A DNA stretch of 64,000 bases from Eutypella sp. D-1 (taxonomy: Eukaryota > Ascomycota > Sordariomycetes > Xylariales > Diatrypaceae), in contig JAJTTP010000007.1 in the NCBI GenBank assembly GCA_023313575.1, positions 1-64,000 of the forward strand, read 5' to 3'. Position 1 is the stretch's first letter; each line of letters begins with the position of its first letter. The position numbers and the translations under genes were made by a program. Below the pieces are notes generated by a model. That model was not told the DNA's origin and did not search any database. It saw nothing but the letters and a program-made list of their open reading frames with translations. Positions 39,320-52,903 of this stretch are shown here, one piece after another.

Positions 39320-41650
39320 TTAATCCTTAAGTTTTTTTTATTTTATCAGCCGGGGTAAACGTAAATATTAAAGGGTGTTATTAATTCGGACCGTAAATTT
39401 ATTATATTCGTTTTTTTTAATATTTATTTAATAAAAGCTATCCTTTATATTTTAAAAATAAATACGGCCGTATCGTGTTATTAATTTTTATCCCGGTAAA
39501 AGGCCGTTTTTTTATTACGTTACGAATCTTTCCGTTATTTACGTAAATTTTTCCGGGTTATAACTAAATTTTAAACTTTTTATTTCGTTTTTATCCTTAT
39601 TATCCGATTCGGATTTATATTCGGACTAACCGATATTTAAGTAATGGTCCTTTTAATCGGTATTTATCGGGTTATTATTTACGAAATATAATAAAAAGTA
39701 AGATTTTAATCGTTATAAAAAAGGTGGTTAAGGTTAAGGTTAGGGTTAAAATGTTTAAAGCCTTAAGGTTAAGGTGGTAATAACTATTTTAAGTTTTTTA
39801 AATGTTTACGCAAATGCTTTAAAGAGTTTTTAAGCTTATTAAACCGTTAAGGCTCGGTCTTTTATTAAGGTTATTATTTATATAACTTTTAAATATTATC
39901 GTTTACTTAATTGCTTAATGGATAAAAAATAAACGCGGGTAAGTTTAATAATTTGCTTATCCTTTTTAATAAATCGGGTAAGGTATAATAGGTTATTATA
40001 AATATAAAGGCTTTTATAATTAAAGTATTTAATATAAATTTAATATATTCCCGGGTCGTTATAAACTTTTTGCTTATATCGTTTATATTTTTTAAGCCTG
40101 TTGTAATTACGTCCGTTATAAAAATTTAGATAACGGTTATATTATATAATTTTCGGGGTTTTTTTTTAAAATTTAGCCGGCTTAAAGTCGAAAACTTTAA
40201 AACTTTTAACTTTACGGGAAAAACTTATTACTTATTTTTAAACCGTAAACCCGGGTATAAAACGGTTAATTTTATAAATATTAATAAGTTTTAAACTAAA
40301 TTATATAATAACTTTATATTAAATAAATTTATCGATTAATTTCGATCCGTTACCGGTATAAAAAGTTTCGGGTATTTTTTATAAGATATATAAAAATTAT
40401 TATTTAAATTTTTTAAAACGTATATTTATTTTTTTTAAAGCGGTAAAACGGTTTTATATATATTAACGGGTTATCTCGTTTTTAATAATAAAAGCTTAAC
40501 CTGTCCTAATTTTTTATACCTTTATAATTTCCGTTAAGTTAAGGCTTAAAAGTTTTATTATAGCTATCTTAACGTTTATTAACTTAAGGTTTACCTATTT
40601 ATAATTATTTTTTAATTTAAAGAATAAGCGGCGGTTTAGGTATTATCCGGGGTTTTTTTTAATTTGGATTTTTTAACTAAAAGGGGGTAAGGCCATTTTC
40701 GCCTCCGTTTAATACGTTAGTTATTATCTTTATTTTTAACATTATTACGTTTTTTACGATTAAATTAAAATATAATTTTCTTTTATTAACCCCGCCGTTA
40801 CTGTTACGTTTATATATAATATTCTCGGCGCCGGTTAAATTAATTAAACGGGCCGTATTAATTTACCGTTATTATTATTAATTAAGGCTTTAATCGGTAA
40901 CTTTTATCGGAAGGTGTTAATAAAAAAAGTAAAGGGTAAAATATATTAAAATTAAATAAGGTTATTAAACTTTTATATTTTATATCCTTTAATATTAATA
41001 ACGTTAATAATATTAATTATATTAATAATAATAATAATAATATAACCGGTAAATTTAAAGTTTAAATTATTAATAATTTTAATTACTATTTCTTTTACCA
41101 GTTTACGGGATATTACGGTTTACGTTACGTATACTTTTATATTATATTTTTTAAAATTAATATTTAAATAAGCCGATAAAATAAATAATACGTTAAACTT
41201 TACCTTTATTATTACTTTTTTTTTTTCTGTAATACGCGAATTAAAAAAAGTATAAAGTTATTTAATGCATTTTTCGGGGTTTTTAAAATAAAAAAGACAG
41301 GCTTTAAAAATTTGTTAATTTTATACTTTTTAAGCTAAGCTTTAAATTTATATATGCCCGTACCAGCTTTTTTGTTAAAAACGGGCGCGGGCGCGGGTTA
41401 TAATAATATTACCGTTACGGGGACGGTATCGCCAAGATAAATAATTATTACGGGTATTTCGGGGGTAAAACGTTTAATATTTTATTACAAAAAGGTTTAA
41501 AATTAAAAGGGCGGCGGTTTTACCATTTTTAATATTTACGGGTATACTTAATTTAAAGGTACGGGGTAAATAAAATTTACGATATAAAGGTTTTATATGT
41601 AAATAAAAGTTTTAATAATGGTTAGGGTGAGAAAAGTAAAAAGAAAAAGG
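39320..41650 (-). mobile_element. LINE copy D, inverted 5' half
   Basis: A minus-strand LINE copy with its 5' leader near 41,640, ORF1 running down to about 39,750 and the beginning of the endonuclease region down to 39,320, where E3 begins. Its sequence is the reverse complement of 7,400-9,770 and of 26,730-26,900. It faces copy C across E3, so the two LINE halves at the E3 borders are not the two halves of one disrupted element. Confidence 0.7.
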
Positions 41651-42040
41651 ATATAAAGCCGGAAAAAAAGGGTGGTTTCGGTAAGGCCGGAAAAATGGGC
41701 CGGAAAAATAAATCCGATTTATTACTTACGGGAAAAAACGAGGCTAGCGGTAAAACCGCTTTAATTATTAAAAAATTCGAACTTTTTTTTTTCTTATAAG
41801 AAAAGCAGCTTAAATGCGTAGCTATTGCACCAGGTGGCTTATTTAAATAAGAAAATAAAGATATAAATTATTACGATTTAAACTTAATAAAGTTAAATTT
41901 ACCCATTTTAAAAAGCATAACCACTTTTACGGTTTTAAAAGCTTAAGGGTAGTAAATTAAAAATAAATAAAGCTATTTTCGTTTATATATATATATATGT
42001 TATTAATATTAATTTTATCGTTATCGGGCTTCATATAATT
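41651..42040. other. unassigned RIPped spacer
   Basis: About 390 bp between two inverted LINE 5' ends. Composition is less extreme for the first 150 bases (gccggaaaaaaagggtgg, gggccggaaaaataaatcc). No match to the other repeats in the window and no readable frame of interest. A (TA)n run of about 14 bases lies near 41,983-41,996. Confidence 0.4.
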
Positions 42041-43060
42041 AAAATCAAATGTAACGTTTTTTATCGGTCCCGCCGTTATTATTATATTTGCGTATAATAT
42101 TTATAAAACTGGTTAAATTAATTAAATAAAATTTAATTTATTACTATTATTAATATTAATTAATCTTTTAATAAATAATTTTTATTAAAAAGTATTAATA
42201 AAAAAACGTAAGTAATAAAATATATTAAAATTAAAAAACGTTATTAAGCTTTTATATTTTAAACGCTTTAATATTAATAATATAACCTGCAGCTTTATGG
42301 TCCTGGCTGTTTATAACTTTAATTATTACGTTTATTACTAATTATTAAAAACTATTTATTTATAAAACGTATACTCCGGTTATATAACTTTATAAAGTAA
42401 CGTTTAAATATAAAAATAGATTTCCTATGTCAACCGCAACACGCTGGTACGGCCCGTCCTTGGACAGACCTACTCCAGCCGTCCCATACACTATACAGTG
42501 TCGGCACCCAGCTACCTTAGGTGTAGCCCTACATGTAGGCTTGCAGACGTAGATTAGCCCTAGATAGCATGGTCCACCCGGACGTAAAATAAATCATCAT
42601 CATTAAATATAAAAATAAAGTAATTAACATTTTAAATCTAACTTTTATTATTACTTTTTTTAATATAAAATACAGATTAAAAAAAGTATAAAATTATTTA
42701 ACGCATTTTTCGGGGTTTTTAATATAAAAAAAACCGGTTATAAAAGTTTATTAATTTTATATTTTTTAAATAAAGCTTTAAATTCGTAAATACTTATACC
42801 GGTTTTTTTTTAAATTAAAAAAAAGCATAAGTTATAAAAATAATGTTATTATAACGGCGGCGGCGATATCGCGAATACGGATAATCATCGCAAATATTTT
42901 AAAAGTAAAGCGTTTAATCCTTTACTTTAAAAGGGTTTAAAATTAAAAAGGCGGCGGTTTTATTATTTTTAATATTTATAAATATATTTAATTTAAAGGT
43001 ACGGGGTAAATAAAGCTTACGATATAAAGGTTGCATACACGTAAAAATTTTAATAATAAT
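42041..43060 (-). mobile_element. LINE copy F, inverted ORF1 fragment
   Basis: The reverse complement of the 5' part of LINE ORF1, matching 40,780-41,640. The 5' leader lies near 43,050. It is interrupted by a short RIP-free LINE tail at 42,419-42,602. Its 5' end abuts a plus-strand LINE 3' end, so the two are head-on fragments. Confidence 0.6.
42419..42602 (+). mobile_element. 5'-truncated LINE tail, RIP-free, with 15-bp TSD
   Basis: A 184-bp island with normal composition, flanked by the direct repeat ttaaatataaaaata at 42,404-42,418 and 42,603-42,617. It begins slightly further 5' than the copy at 5,226 (gatttcctatgtcaacc) and ends in an ATC-repeat tail (atcatcatc). Apart from a few small differences it matches the island at 5,226-5,389. 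It inserted into an already rearranged LINE copy. Confidence 0.78.
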
Positions 43061-43389
43061 TAAAAAAAATAAAATAAACGTATAACGGTTAATATAACGT
43101 CGGATTAAAAAAGCGCGTAATAAAATACGGCAAGTTTTAAATTACCCGCGGGGTAATAAAAAAATAACCGAGGTATAACGTAAAGGATTTAACGATAATA
43201 AAGCTTTAATAAAAAGATAGTTATAAGTAAATAATAACGGATTTTCTATATTAACCGCAATACGTTAATATAGCCTCGGTTTATTTTAACTGTTTTATAT
43301 AATATATAATATTAACACTTAACTACTTTAGCTATAGCTTTATATATAAGCTTATAATAAATAGCCTTAAATAATATAATTTACCCGGA
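43061..43389 (+). mobile_element. LINE copy G, 3' end (RIP-mutated)
   Basis: The last 330 bp of a LINE on the plus strand: the segment before the 3' tail (43,090-43,250) and the fully RIPped tail (43,260-43,389). The tail stops at acccgga, aligned to acccggacgtaaaatag of the intact copies, where E4 begins. It is a useful paired example: the same tail as at 42,430, but mutated. Confidence 0.65.
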
Positions 43390-43770
43390 TATTATAACCT
43401 GGCTAGGTCATTGGGCCCAAATAGGATTGGCATAAATAATCCCTGACCATGGCATTGGAAAGGATATATACGATAAGATAAGCCATATTTGGGTTACGTA
43501 ATAAGAAGGATAGCCTGAATAACCTAGCTATCCCAATAATCTTAAATAGCCTGGATAGCTTAATTATCTTAACAATCTAATATTTAATATCATATTCTAA
43601 TATTAGGAATAAAGGATATAAATAATATATAATTACATTTATTACCTTTTTTTTAAATAGTTTTTAAGCTTATTAGTTTATAATATAACTTAATTACTTA
43701 AAACCTTAATACTTTTATTAACATAAACCCTTTAATTGGATTAATAATTAGGAATAAACTAGTTATTATA
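43390..43770 (+). repeat. E4 5' LTR (E2 subtype, 46-bp deletion)
   Basis: 381 bp, closely like 17,653-18,079, including the U3 segment tcattgggcccaaatagg. It lacks about 46 bp near 43,700 that the other LTRs have between the taattactta and aaaacctt stretches. Confidence 0.86.
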
Positions 43771-43799
43771 CGTTATAAGCTTTTATTTAATAATATTAT

Positions 43800-46700
43800 T
43801 AACTTTAAGCAATATCCGATAAAATGTTTTTTTTAAATTAAAAACTTTAATAAATTATTAAATTATTACTCGAATAAATCGAACGAATCGAGTAAACGGC
43901 GATTACAGCCGTAACTTAAAAAATTATACCCGTTAAATTTAAGTTTAAAAAACCTGGACCTTATAATAGCATTACCCCCGTATAACCTTTTTTTATTGCA
44001 GCCGTAACTTACTTATATTAATAACGCCATATATTAACCGAAAAAGCCGATAAAATTTTTAATATTATTTTATATTTTACCGGAAAAATAACTTAATGGT
44101 TTAAACCTACCTTAAATACTTTCGTAAAAATGGAAAAAAAAGAAAGAATTACGGAAATTAAACGTTTTTTCGAGAAATATAAGAATTTCGTAAAAAAAGT
44201 AAAAACTAATTACAAAAACCCGGATAAAGCTTAAGCCGTTATATAATAACTTTTAAATTTTAAATAAAAAAAATAGTTTATATTTACGCCGCATAATTTA
44301 AACAGCTTATAATAAAAATTAATTAAAAAGATAACAAATTTTTTATTAATACGTTTTACTAAAAATTTAAAAATACGGTTAAAGATAAGATTATTTTATA
44401 TAATAAACTAAATACCATTAATAAATTTGTTACTTTAATAATTAAAATCGATAATAAATAATTTAAATAACGTTAAGAGAAAAAAGGATATTATATACCT
44501 AAAGGATTTAAAAGATATTAAAATAATAAGAATCAGGACCAAAAACCTACCGATATATTTTACGGGACGGCACCAGGACCTATATTACTCGATATAATAC
44601 GAAAAAATAAGCAATATATTAAATATTATAATTATAATAAGATAAGATATTTTAAAAAAGAATATAAAAGACTTAAACGAAATAAAAATTAAAAACTTAT
44701 ACCCGAAAAAAAGTAACTTCTTACCGGTAGAAAAACGTTCGGAATAATCCGCCGCATATATTTAAATAATAACATTTATTAATAAAAATTATAAAAAGTT
44801 AAATAATTAATTTAAACCGTAACAAAATGATAACGTTAATAATAATAAAATAAATACCTCGATAACGATAAAGAAAAAGTTTTTACGGAAGCTTATTTTA
44901 CGGAAAAAAAAAATAAAATAACTAATTAATTAATTTAAGGAACGATAAAATTATAAACTATAAGAAATATACGGCATTTACGTTAAACGATCTTAACAAC
45001 GCCTTAAAAAATAACGATTTAAAATTTACTTATAATAACTTCGTAACTGGGACGAGTTTATTAATTAAAAAATCTAAACTCGGACGTTATATTTTTTAAA
45101 ACACCCCGTTAATTGCTAAAAATACGAATATTACTAATATAAGGAACGAAAAATCGGTATTATTAACCGAATTAAATAAATGGTTAAAAAAAGATTCGAT
45201 TTTTTATAATAAAAAAAACGAAACCGATCGACGATAATATAAAAAAATTACACGTTATATTAATTGCGTATTATATAATTAAAAATAATTAAAAAAAATG
45301 TTTTACCCCGGAGGATATTAAACATATTATTATAACGAATATACATATCAGATAATAAAAGCTATAAAGATCCGGAACGAAATTAAATAATAAAAATATA
45401 AAATCCGATGCTGGAAAAACAAGTTATTAAACGCCGACCTATACGTTTATAAAGATTTATTAAAAAGAATAACCTTTAATAAAATTAGCTTTAAACATTT
45501 TTATAAAGATTTAATAATAAAAGAATAACCGTATACATAAAAGGAATCCAATAAGGAAAAACTTTACGATAACCTGCGTAACGTTATATAAGTTTACGGC
45601 AAAAATTTAAAAAATTAAAGCTATTTATATTAAGGCCATAAAACGGTATTATAAGGCTTAAAAATATAATACGATATTTATAAGTTATTTTAAAAGTTTA
45701 AAAACGATACGGATATATTATAATACGAATAAAAGTTAAAGATAATTAATATATTATTATAATAAATAACGGAACCGACGGTAATTATATAACTTTAAAA
45801 TTATATAATAAGTTATAGCTATTATAAAAAAAGAAATAACATTTTATAATATAACGGGAGCCGAAAGTTATGTTTTTAAATACGATAAAAAAAAAGTATT
45901 ACGGGAAACCGATTAATTTAACGTATATATCGAAAAATAAAAATAAAACGTTATTTTCGATATTATACCTTTAAAAAGATACGATATAATCTTTAAATAA
46001 CCATAATTATATTAATATAATTTATCGATTAACTGGAAAACTGGTTAAATAATATTTCCTTATTTTTTAAAAACCGACGATAATTTAAAAAAAAGATTTT
46101 AATATTTAACAGATAGTAAGTACGGATATAAGGACACGATAAAAACTTTATTAAAAGGAATACGACGAATTAAAAAAATATATAAAAAGAGGATTAAACA
46201 AATTATTATATTTATCCGATAACGATTCCGCTTTTTTAATAATATCTTAAAAAAGGAAAATACGACGATATCACGAATACGTAACGTATTATTATAATAT
46301 TATTAATACGATAAAATATTTTGCGAAAAGTTTAAAAAAAAATTATTAAACCGTAATAAATAAAACCACGAGATTATTTTTATAAAAAAAAACGCCACGA
46401 TTTTATAAAATTTATAACCTTAATAAGATTAAATTTAAGGAATTACGAGAATATTTCGAAAATAAGTTAATAAAAAAATATATTTAACGATTAAAATTAT
46501 TAATAAAATACCTTATTATGTTTATACCTAAAAAAAACGGTAAATTATAATTAATAATTAATTATCGATAATTAAATAAAATTACCGTTAAGGACCGAAT
46601 ACCGTTATTATTTATTACTAAAATAAAAAACCGTTTATATAAAGCTAAATAATTTATTACTTTAAACTTTAAAGATAAATATTATTATATTAAAATTAAA

Positions 46701-49110
46701 CCCGGAAATAAATGGAAAACAGTTTTTAAAACGAAATACGGCTTATTTAAGTATTTAATTATACTTTTCGGATTAATTAACGTATTAATATCGTTTTAAC
46801 GTATAATTAACCATATATTACGAAAATATTTTAATGTTTTCGTTATCTATTATTTTAACGATATTTTTATTTATTTAAAATTAAAGGAATAATATAAAAA
46901 ACATATATATAAAGTATTATAAACATTATAAAACGTTAACTTATTAATAAAACCCGAAAAACGTGTATTTTATATATAAAAAATGGAATTTTTTAAACAT
47001 ATTATTACCTTTAAATATATTAAAATAAACTTTAAAAAAATCGTAATTATTAAGGATTAGAAAATGTTTATTAATATAAAGGAAATATAGGCTTTTTTCG
47101 GCTTAATAAATTATTATCGAAAATTTATATAACGATTTAAACATATTATAACACCTTTTACGGAATTAATAAAAAAGGATAAACGGTTTATATAGACTAA
47201 TAAAATAAACGAATTTTTTAAAAAATTAAAAAATGTTATTATTAACGAATTAATACTTATTATATACGATTTTAAAAAACCTGTTAAGTTAAAAACCGAC
47301 GTTTCGGATTATGCCTTCGGAGCATAAATTAAATAATAAAATAAAGAAAAAAAATTATACTTTATCGCATTTTATTTTTATAAACTTATTAAAACCGAAT
47401 TTAATTATTTAATTTACGATAAAAAATTTCTTATTATCGTTAACGTATTTAAGGAATTTAAATATTACTTTATAAAAAATATGCATTAAATTAAAATTTA
47501 TACCGATTATAAAAATATTATATACTTTTTTATTATTTAAACCTTTAGCGGAAAATAGTTATAATACGTTAAATATTTTACGGAATTCGATTATATTATT
47601 ATTTATAAAAAAGGATTAAAGAACGGATAAGTAAATGTTATTAATAAATAACCTGTTATGGAAAAAAAATATATATTAATTAAGCATACGGTATTCCGAT
47701 AAACGTTAAAAAAACATTTAAAATAATAATAAATTGCTATTATTAAAATTATTTAAAATAACTTATATAAGTAAATCGAATAATATAATAATAAATTATT
47801 AATAAAGAAATAAATAAAAAAATTATAAATATTATAAAAATTATAGGAATAGTTAGTATAAAAGATTTACGAATATCTTTTATACGGATACTTAAAAGAT
47901 TATAAAATTTTTAAACGATTATAACGGACTTATGTATTCGATAAAATGAAATTAATAATATAATAAATATAACGATAATATAATATATGTAAAAAAATTA
48001 AAATAAAACGATATAAACTTTACGGAAAATTATAACTATTACCAGTTAATAAATAACTATAGGAATTTATTATATTCGATTTTATTATTAAATTACCGAT
48101 ATTAAAAAATCTAATAATATATAATAATTATAATAGCATATTTATAATCGTTAACCGATTTATAAAATTTTTTTACTTTATTTTATATAACGAAGATACC
48201 GACGTAAAATAAATAGTATATATTTTTTTATAATATATTATAATAATATACGGCTTTATATTCGAAATTATTTCCGATAAAGGAATAACATTTGTATCGA
48301 AATTCTGGCAAAGTTTTATAATAAGATTAAAACTAAACCTTAAACTTATAACAGCTTTTAAATTTTAAATAAACGGATAAACGGAACGAATTAATTAAAT
48401 ATTAAAAACCTATTTTCGATAATATATTAATTATAAACAGAATAATTAAGTTAAATAATTATTTATCGTATAATTAATTTATAATATAATTTATTATAAA
48501 AATATATAAACGATATTTATTAACGTTAATTTCGGATTTATTTTAAACGTTTATCGAAACGTTTATAAAAAAGGACCGGATAATATTAAAGTTATGTTAA
48601 TATTAAAACGATTTAAATAATTATATAAAAAAATAAAGGAAAAACTCGAACTTATATGTTAATAAATAAGCTAATATTATAATTAAAAAAGGTTAAAAGG
48701 ATTAACTTTTTTAAAAAAAGATATGGTTTATTTAGCTATAAAAAATATTACGATAAAATAACTTAATAAAAACTTCGATTATAAATATATCGGACCGTAT
48801 TTAATTATTAAAAAAATATTAAAAAATAATTACGAATTGGATTTATTATTAAAAGTTAAAATTTATTTAATTTTTTATATTTCCTTATTTAAAAACGTAA
48901 TAAATATAAACGTTATAAAAATAAAATAAAACGACGTCGAAATAAAAACAGATAAATACGAAATAAAAAAAATCTTAAACGTGCGAATAAAAAATGGACG
49001 AATAAAATATAAGGTTAAATAAAAAGGATATAATAATTTCGAAAATATATAAAAACCCGTTAATTATTTAATAAACGTTTAACGTTTTTTAAAAAATTTT
49101 TATTAATGCC
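43800..49110 (+). pseudogene. E4 gag-pol with chromodomain (RIP-inactivated)
   Basis: Gag capsid-like segment at about 44,070-44,120, degenerate zinc knuckle near 44,630, RT DYR block near 46,550-46,580, YLDD-type motif near 46,850, RNase H from about 47,290, integrase about 47,880-48,430, chromodomain about 48,960-49,070. Same order and spacing as E2. The zinc-knuckle cysteines are all lost (TGY to TAY). All frames are closed by RIP-type stops. Confidence 0.8.
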
Positions 49111-49572
49111 GACGGAAACGTTAATAAAAATAGCATCTTAATTAAAATTACCCGATATATTTATTTTAAATTAATTAAGATCCGAAATAACCTTAAGATT
49201 TACCGACGTTTTAATAAACCCCGTAAAATAAGTATTTTCTATTTAATGCTTTTCCGTTTTTAATTTGTCCAATTTTTCCAGATTATCGATATTATAAAAA
49301 ACCGTTTTTATTATCTTTTTGTATTATATCTTTTTCTGTTTTTAAATACGTTAAGTACGCGTTTTCGTACGCTTTTTAACTTTTATAACCTTTTTAAATT
49401 CCGTTTTTAATTTATGATATTAAAAAGATACCTTAAAAAGCTGCTCGGTAATAAGGCTAAAAACGTTACACCGAGGCTGGTTTTTTTAAATATAAAAAGA
49501 ATAACGAAAAAAGTCCGATTTTAAAACTTTATACTTAAGGTGGCAACGTTCGTAATAAAAATAAAGAATTAT
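49060..49572 (-). pseudogene. antisense ORF of E4 (171 codons, RIP-broken)
   Basis: 513 nt from an ATA at 49,572 to TAA at 49,062-49,060, the same length as in E1. The middle segment (KTEFKKVIKVKKRTKTRT as mutated) is of the E1 variant, not the E2/E3 variant. This agrees with the E1-type 3' LTR of this element and places the recombination point upstream of this frame. Stops are TAA only. Function unknown. Confidence 0.55.
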
Positions 49573-49770
49573 ATCGAAAAGATTAGTAAATAATATGGTA
49601 ATTAAAAAAAATCGCGTTACGTAATTTTTATAAAAAGTTTAATACGTTTAGATATATAATTAAATATAATAAAAAAGGAACGTAAAGAAAAAAAAAGGAA
49701 AAACTTATTAAAAGACGTAAAAAGAAACGGAATAAATTTTAAGGATAAAACCTTAAAAAAGGAAAGATCG

Positions 49771-50202
49771 TATTATAATTAATCGGGCCATCGGGCTTAA
49801 TAAGGTTAACATAATAAGAAAAAATCCTTAATTTAAGTTTTAAAGAAAAAGATAATTATATTAAAATAAAACCATATGCGTTATATAATTAGGAAAAAAT
49901 CAGTTAGATCGATAATAATCTTAACGATATTAAATCGTTATATTTAAATACGATCTTAACGATTTAATATAACCATATATTTTAATATTAGGAATAAAGG
50001 ACATAAATAATATATAGTTACGTTTATTCCCTTTTTTTTAAATAATCTTTAAGCTTACCAGTTTATAATATAATTTAGTTATTTAAAATACCTTTTTTTT
50101 TATTATTATCAGACGTAACTATTTATTGCTTAAAACCCCAGTACTTTTGTTAACATAAACCCCTTGACTGGACTAATAGTTAGGAATAGACCAGCCGTTA
50201 TA
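49771..50202 (+). repeat. E4 3' LTR (E1 subtype)
   Basis: 432 bp, starting tattataattaatcgggcc and ending ccagccgttata; read on the minus strand it aligns with 12,954-13,383. It is preceded by a purine tract (aaaaaaggaaagatcg). The last 60 bases are nearly RIP-free. Confidence 0.85.
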
Positions 50203-50329
50203 ATTATCGATATTATTATAAAACTTTAAATAATACGTTTTATAAAAAATATTTTAATTAAAAAAATATAAAATATATTTAAAAACATATTAAATCGATA
50301 CGTATTTAAAACTTTTAAATATTATTATT

Positions 50330-50601
50330 TATAACGCCGGTATAAATTTCGATAATGCCGAGTTTTTATTACGGTATAAGTTATGGCCCATACCAGCCCA
50401 TATAATACAGCCATTTTTATAATAAGTATGGCTTAATAAGATCTTATAATAGGAAGGCGGTAAGCCTTAGCAATAACACTATATTTACGGTGCCGCTTAT
50501 ACCTTAAATAGCAGATAAACCTTACCACCTTAATTTATTATTTTTAAGCTGTAGCTTAGCCTTTAATACAACCTGCGAGCCCGTATAGCCACGCCGTCAC
50601 A
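50330..50601 (-). repeat. possible solo LTR fragment, weakly RIPped
   Basis: A patch of higher GC between AT-rich blocks, keeping CpA/TpG (ggcccataccagcccat, cctgcgagcccgtatagcc). On the minus strand it starts TGTGACGGCGTGG, like the first bases of the chromovirus LTRs, and then diverges. It could be the LTR of another gypsy family, but no partner or target duplication was found, and the left edge is not defined. Confidence 0.3.
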
Positions 50602-50699
50602 GTTTTATATTAAAATATTTTTTATTAAAATTATTTATCATTAAATATTAATAAAAGTATATTAATTTATTAATAAAGTAAAACATTATTATAATTTTA

Positions 50700-52860
50700 T
50701 TCGTAGAATTTATAAAATCATTATAAATAAAATCGGGAGAATTAAATTAAAATTATTACGTTTATAAATAATAATAAAAATAACTAATGATATAATTAAT
50801 TTTAATAATTTCGTTTTTATTTTATTAATTTTTAAAACTGAGTTTCGAATTAATATAAACTTATTTTTTATTTTTATATAAATTTAAAAAGTTTAAATAA
50901 TATAACAGTTATAATGGAAATTAAAAATATTAAAATATAAAAATCGGTTTAAAACGCGTTAAATATTAAAAATAATTTTAATACGTAAAAAAATTTTTAA
51001 AATCCTTTTTTTTAAAATAATAAAATACTTATATATATAAAAAAAAGTTTTTAAAAATTATTACGGTTATTAGTAAAAATATAATAGTAAATTTAAAAGT
51101 AATAAAAAGCACGGTAACTTTTCGAAGCTTATATGTTAAACTTTATACTTAATTAAAAAAAAGCTAATAATTATTTTTAATAAAAAAGTTAAAAAAATAT
51201 ATATAAACTTTTTATATATTAATATATAAAAAAACGATAAAATATTAACTTTTAAATTAAAAGCAAATAAAAAAATTATTTAAAGCTTCCGATTTTAAAA
51301 CATTAAACGCTTTATTTAAAAAAGGCATTTTATAACTTAAAATATATAATAATATATAAAATATAATAATTTTTAAATTTAAAATAAGTCGCGAAATAAA
51401 AAGTTGTAATTTATTACTTAAAGTTATAAAAATCCCGATAAAACCTTTATTATACTTTACGTATTTATTATTTAATAAATTAATTAATGCTTTATTTTAA
51501 CGATAACTTTTATTTTATAACTTAAAAAAATAAAGGTTATAATATAAAATATTATTATAATTTATATTTAATTTAAAACGTTAATATAATAAATTATTTT
51601 TATATAATTATTTATTAAATTAAAAAATAAGTACCTCGAAAAAACATTATTACATATTATTAAATTATTATATAAATTTACGGAATTAAATATTTATTAA
51701 TTTAAAATTTATTTATAATATTATTAATAAAAATTATATATAAAAATTTTAACGTTTAATTTTTATTTATTAATATCGGATTTAAAATTATTCGGGATTA
51801 CTGGATTTTAAATAAATAATACTTTTAATATTAATATTATAAACTTTTTAATTTTAAAAAATAAAATATTTAATAAAATAAAACTTAAAGCATAACTTTA
51901 AAGAATATTAAAAAATAAATTAATTAAAACTTTTAATAATTTATAAATTATTATCCGCGAATATAAAATATTTATTATATAAAAAAAATAAGCCGAAAAA
52001 TTAAAACCTTTAAATTTTAAAGCATTTTTTAAAAAATTAATAAAAAATATATTAAATAATAAATATAAAAAGCTTATATCTTTTTTATTTATTAATTAAA
52101 AACTGTTGTTAATTACTTTATAACGGCGTAATATATTAAGCCCGGGTTTAAAAGAATTAAAACGTTAAACGTTAAAATTAAATAAAAAATAAAAAATAAA
52201 AATTACAGGTTTATTTATATTAAATTAAAACTTAAAAAGTTAAAATTATATATTTTTATGGATAATTTATTTATTAATAATAAAAATATAAATTTATAAA
52301 TCGGTTATATTATCGTTTTAAATAATAAAAAAATAAGAAATTACAATAATAAGTTTAATATTAAAAATAATATTATTTATTAATTATTTATTAATTATTT
52401 ATTAAATATAAATACGTTATATATAACGTTTTAATTAGTAAAATATATAATATAATTTAAAAATTTAATATAAATTATATTATTTATTATATATTAAATA
52501 TTATTTTAACCCGGTTATTATTTCCGCGCGCCTTATTAATTTTATATATTAATAAAAAAATTAATAATATTTAATAAATTTATAATATTTATAATCTTAC
52601 CGATATTATAATAAAAACCACTTTTAATAAGGTTATAAAAACGCTTATCGAAAATAATTACATTATTTTAAAATTAAAAGGATAAATAAAATAAAAGTAA
52701 TATTATTAACGTTTATTACGTAATTATTTATTTATTTATTTATTTATTATTTAACATTTTATAATTAATTAATTACGAAAAAAAATAAGTATTAATTATT
52801 ATTAATTATTAATATAAACTTATATATTAATAAAAAGTATTTATATACTTATTTCCCGTT
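50700..52860 (+). mobile_element. Ty1/copia pol relic (RT and RNase H)
   Basis: Plus-strand translation near 52,200-52,330 gives an RNase H relic: an RFIYIKL segment, then YIFMDNLFINNKNINL, then IGYIIVL. This follows the fungal copia pattern F-x-D-x-S-F-x-N-x-D-x-S-x-Q-I-G-Y-V-I-x-L with Asp-to-Asn and Ser-to-Leu RIP changes; the ATG-GAT codons lie at 52,258-52,263. Upstream, near 51,800-51,930, a segment resembles the RT tail of the same family (INNTFNINIINF for TDDTL.LAD..F). The sequence is even poorer in GC than the chromoviruses and has few CpG, suggesting more or older decay. LTRs could not be assigned. Confidence 0.6.
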
Positions 52861-52903
52861 TATATAAAAAATATAAACTTTGCTTATATCCTTTATATAA
52901 GGG

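Larger units (their letters stand above)
43390..50202 (+). mobile_element. E4: Ty3/gypsy chromovirus, chimeric LTRs
   Basis: A plus-strand element of 6,813 bp. The 5' LTR (43,390-43,770) is of the E2 subtype and the 3' LTR (49,771-50,202) of the E1 subtype. The 5' flank is ccgga and the 3' flank attat, so there is no target duplication, and the LINE tail interrupted on the left does not resume on the right. Two different LTRs cannot arise in one normal reverse-transcription cycle, so this is probably a product of recombination between two elements. Confidence 0.85.

Noticed and set aside
41725..41800. An ASGKT stretch in a plus-strand frame, reminiscent of a P-loop.
   Set aside because: The glycine required four residues before GKT is missing and the frame closes within about 15 codons.
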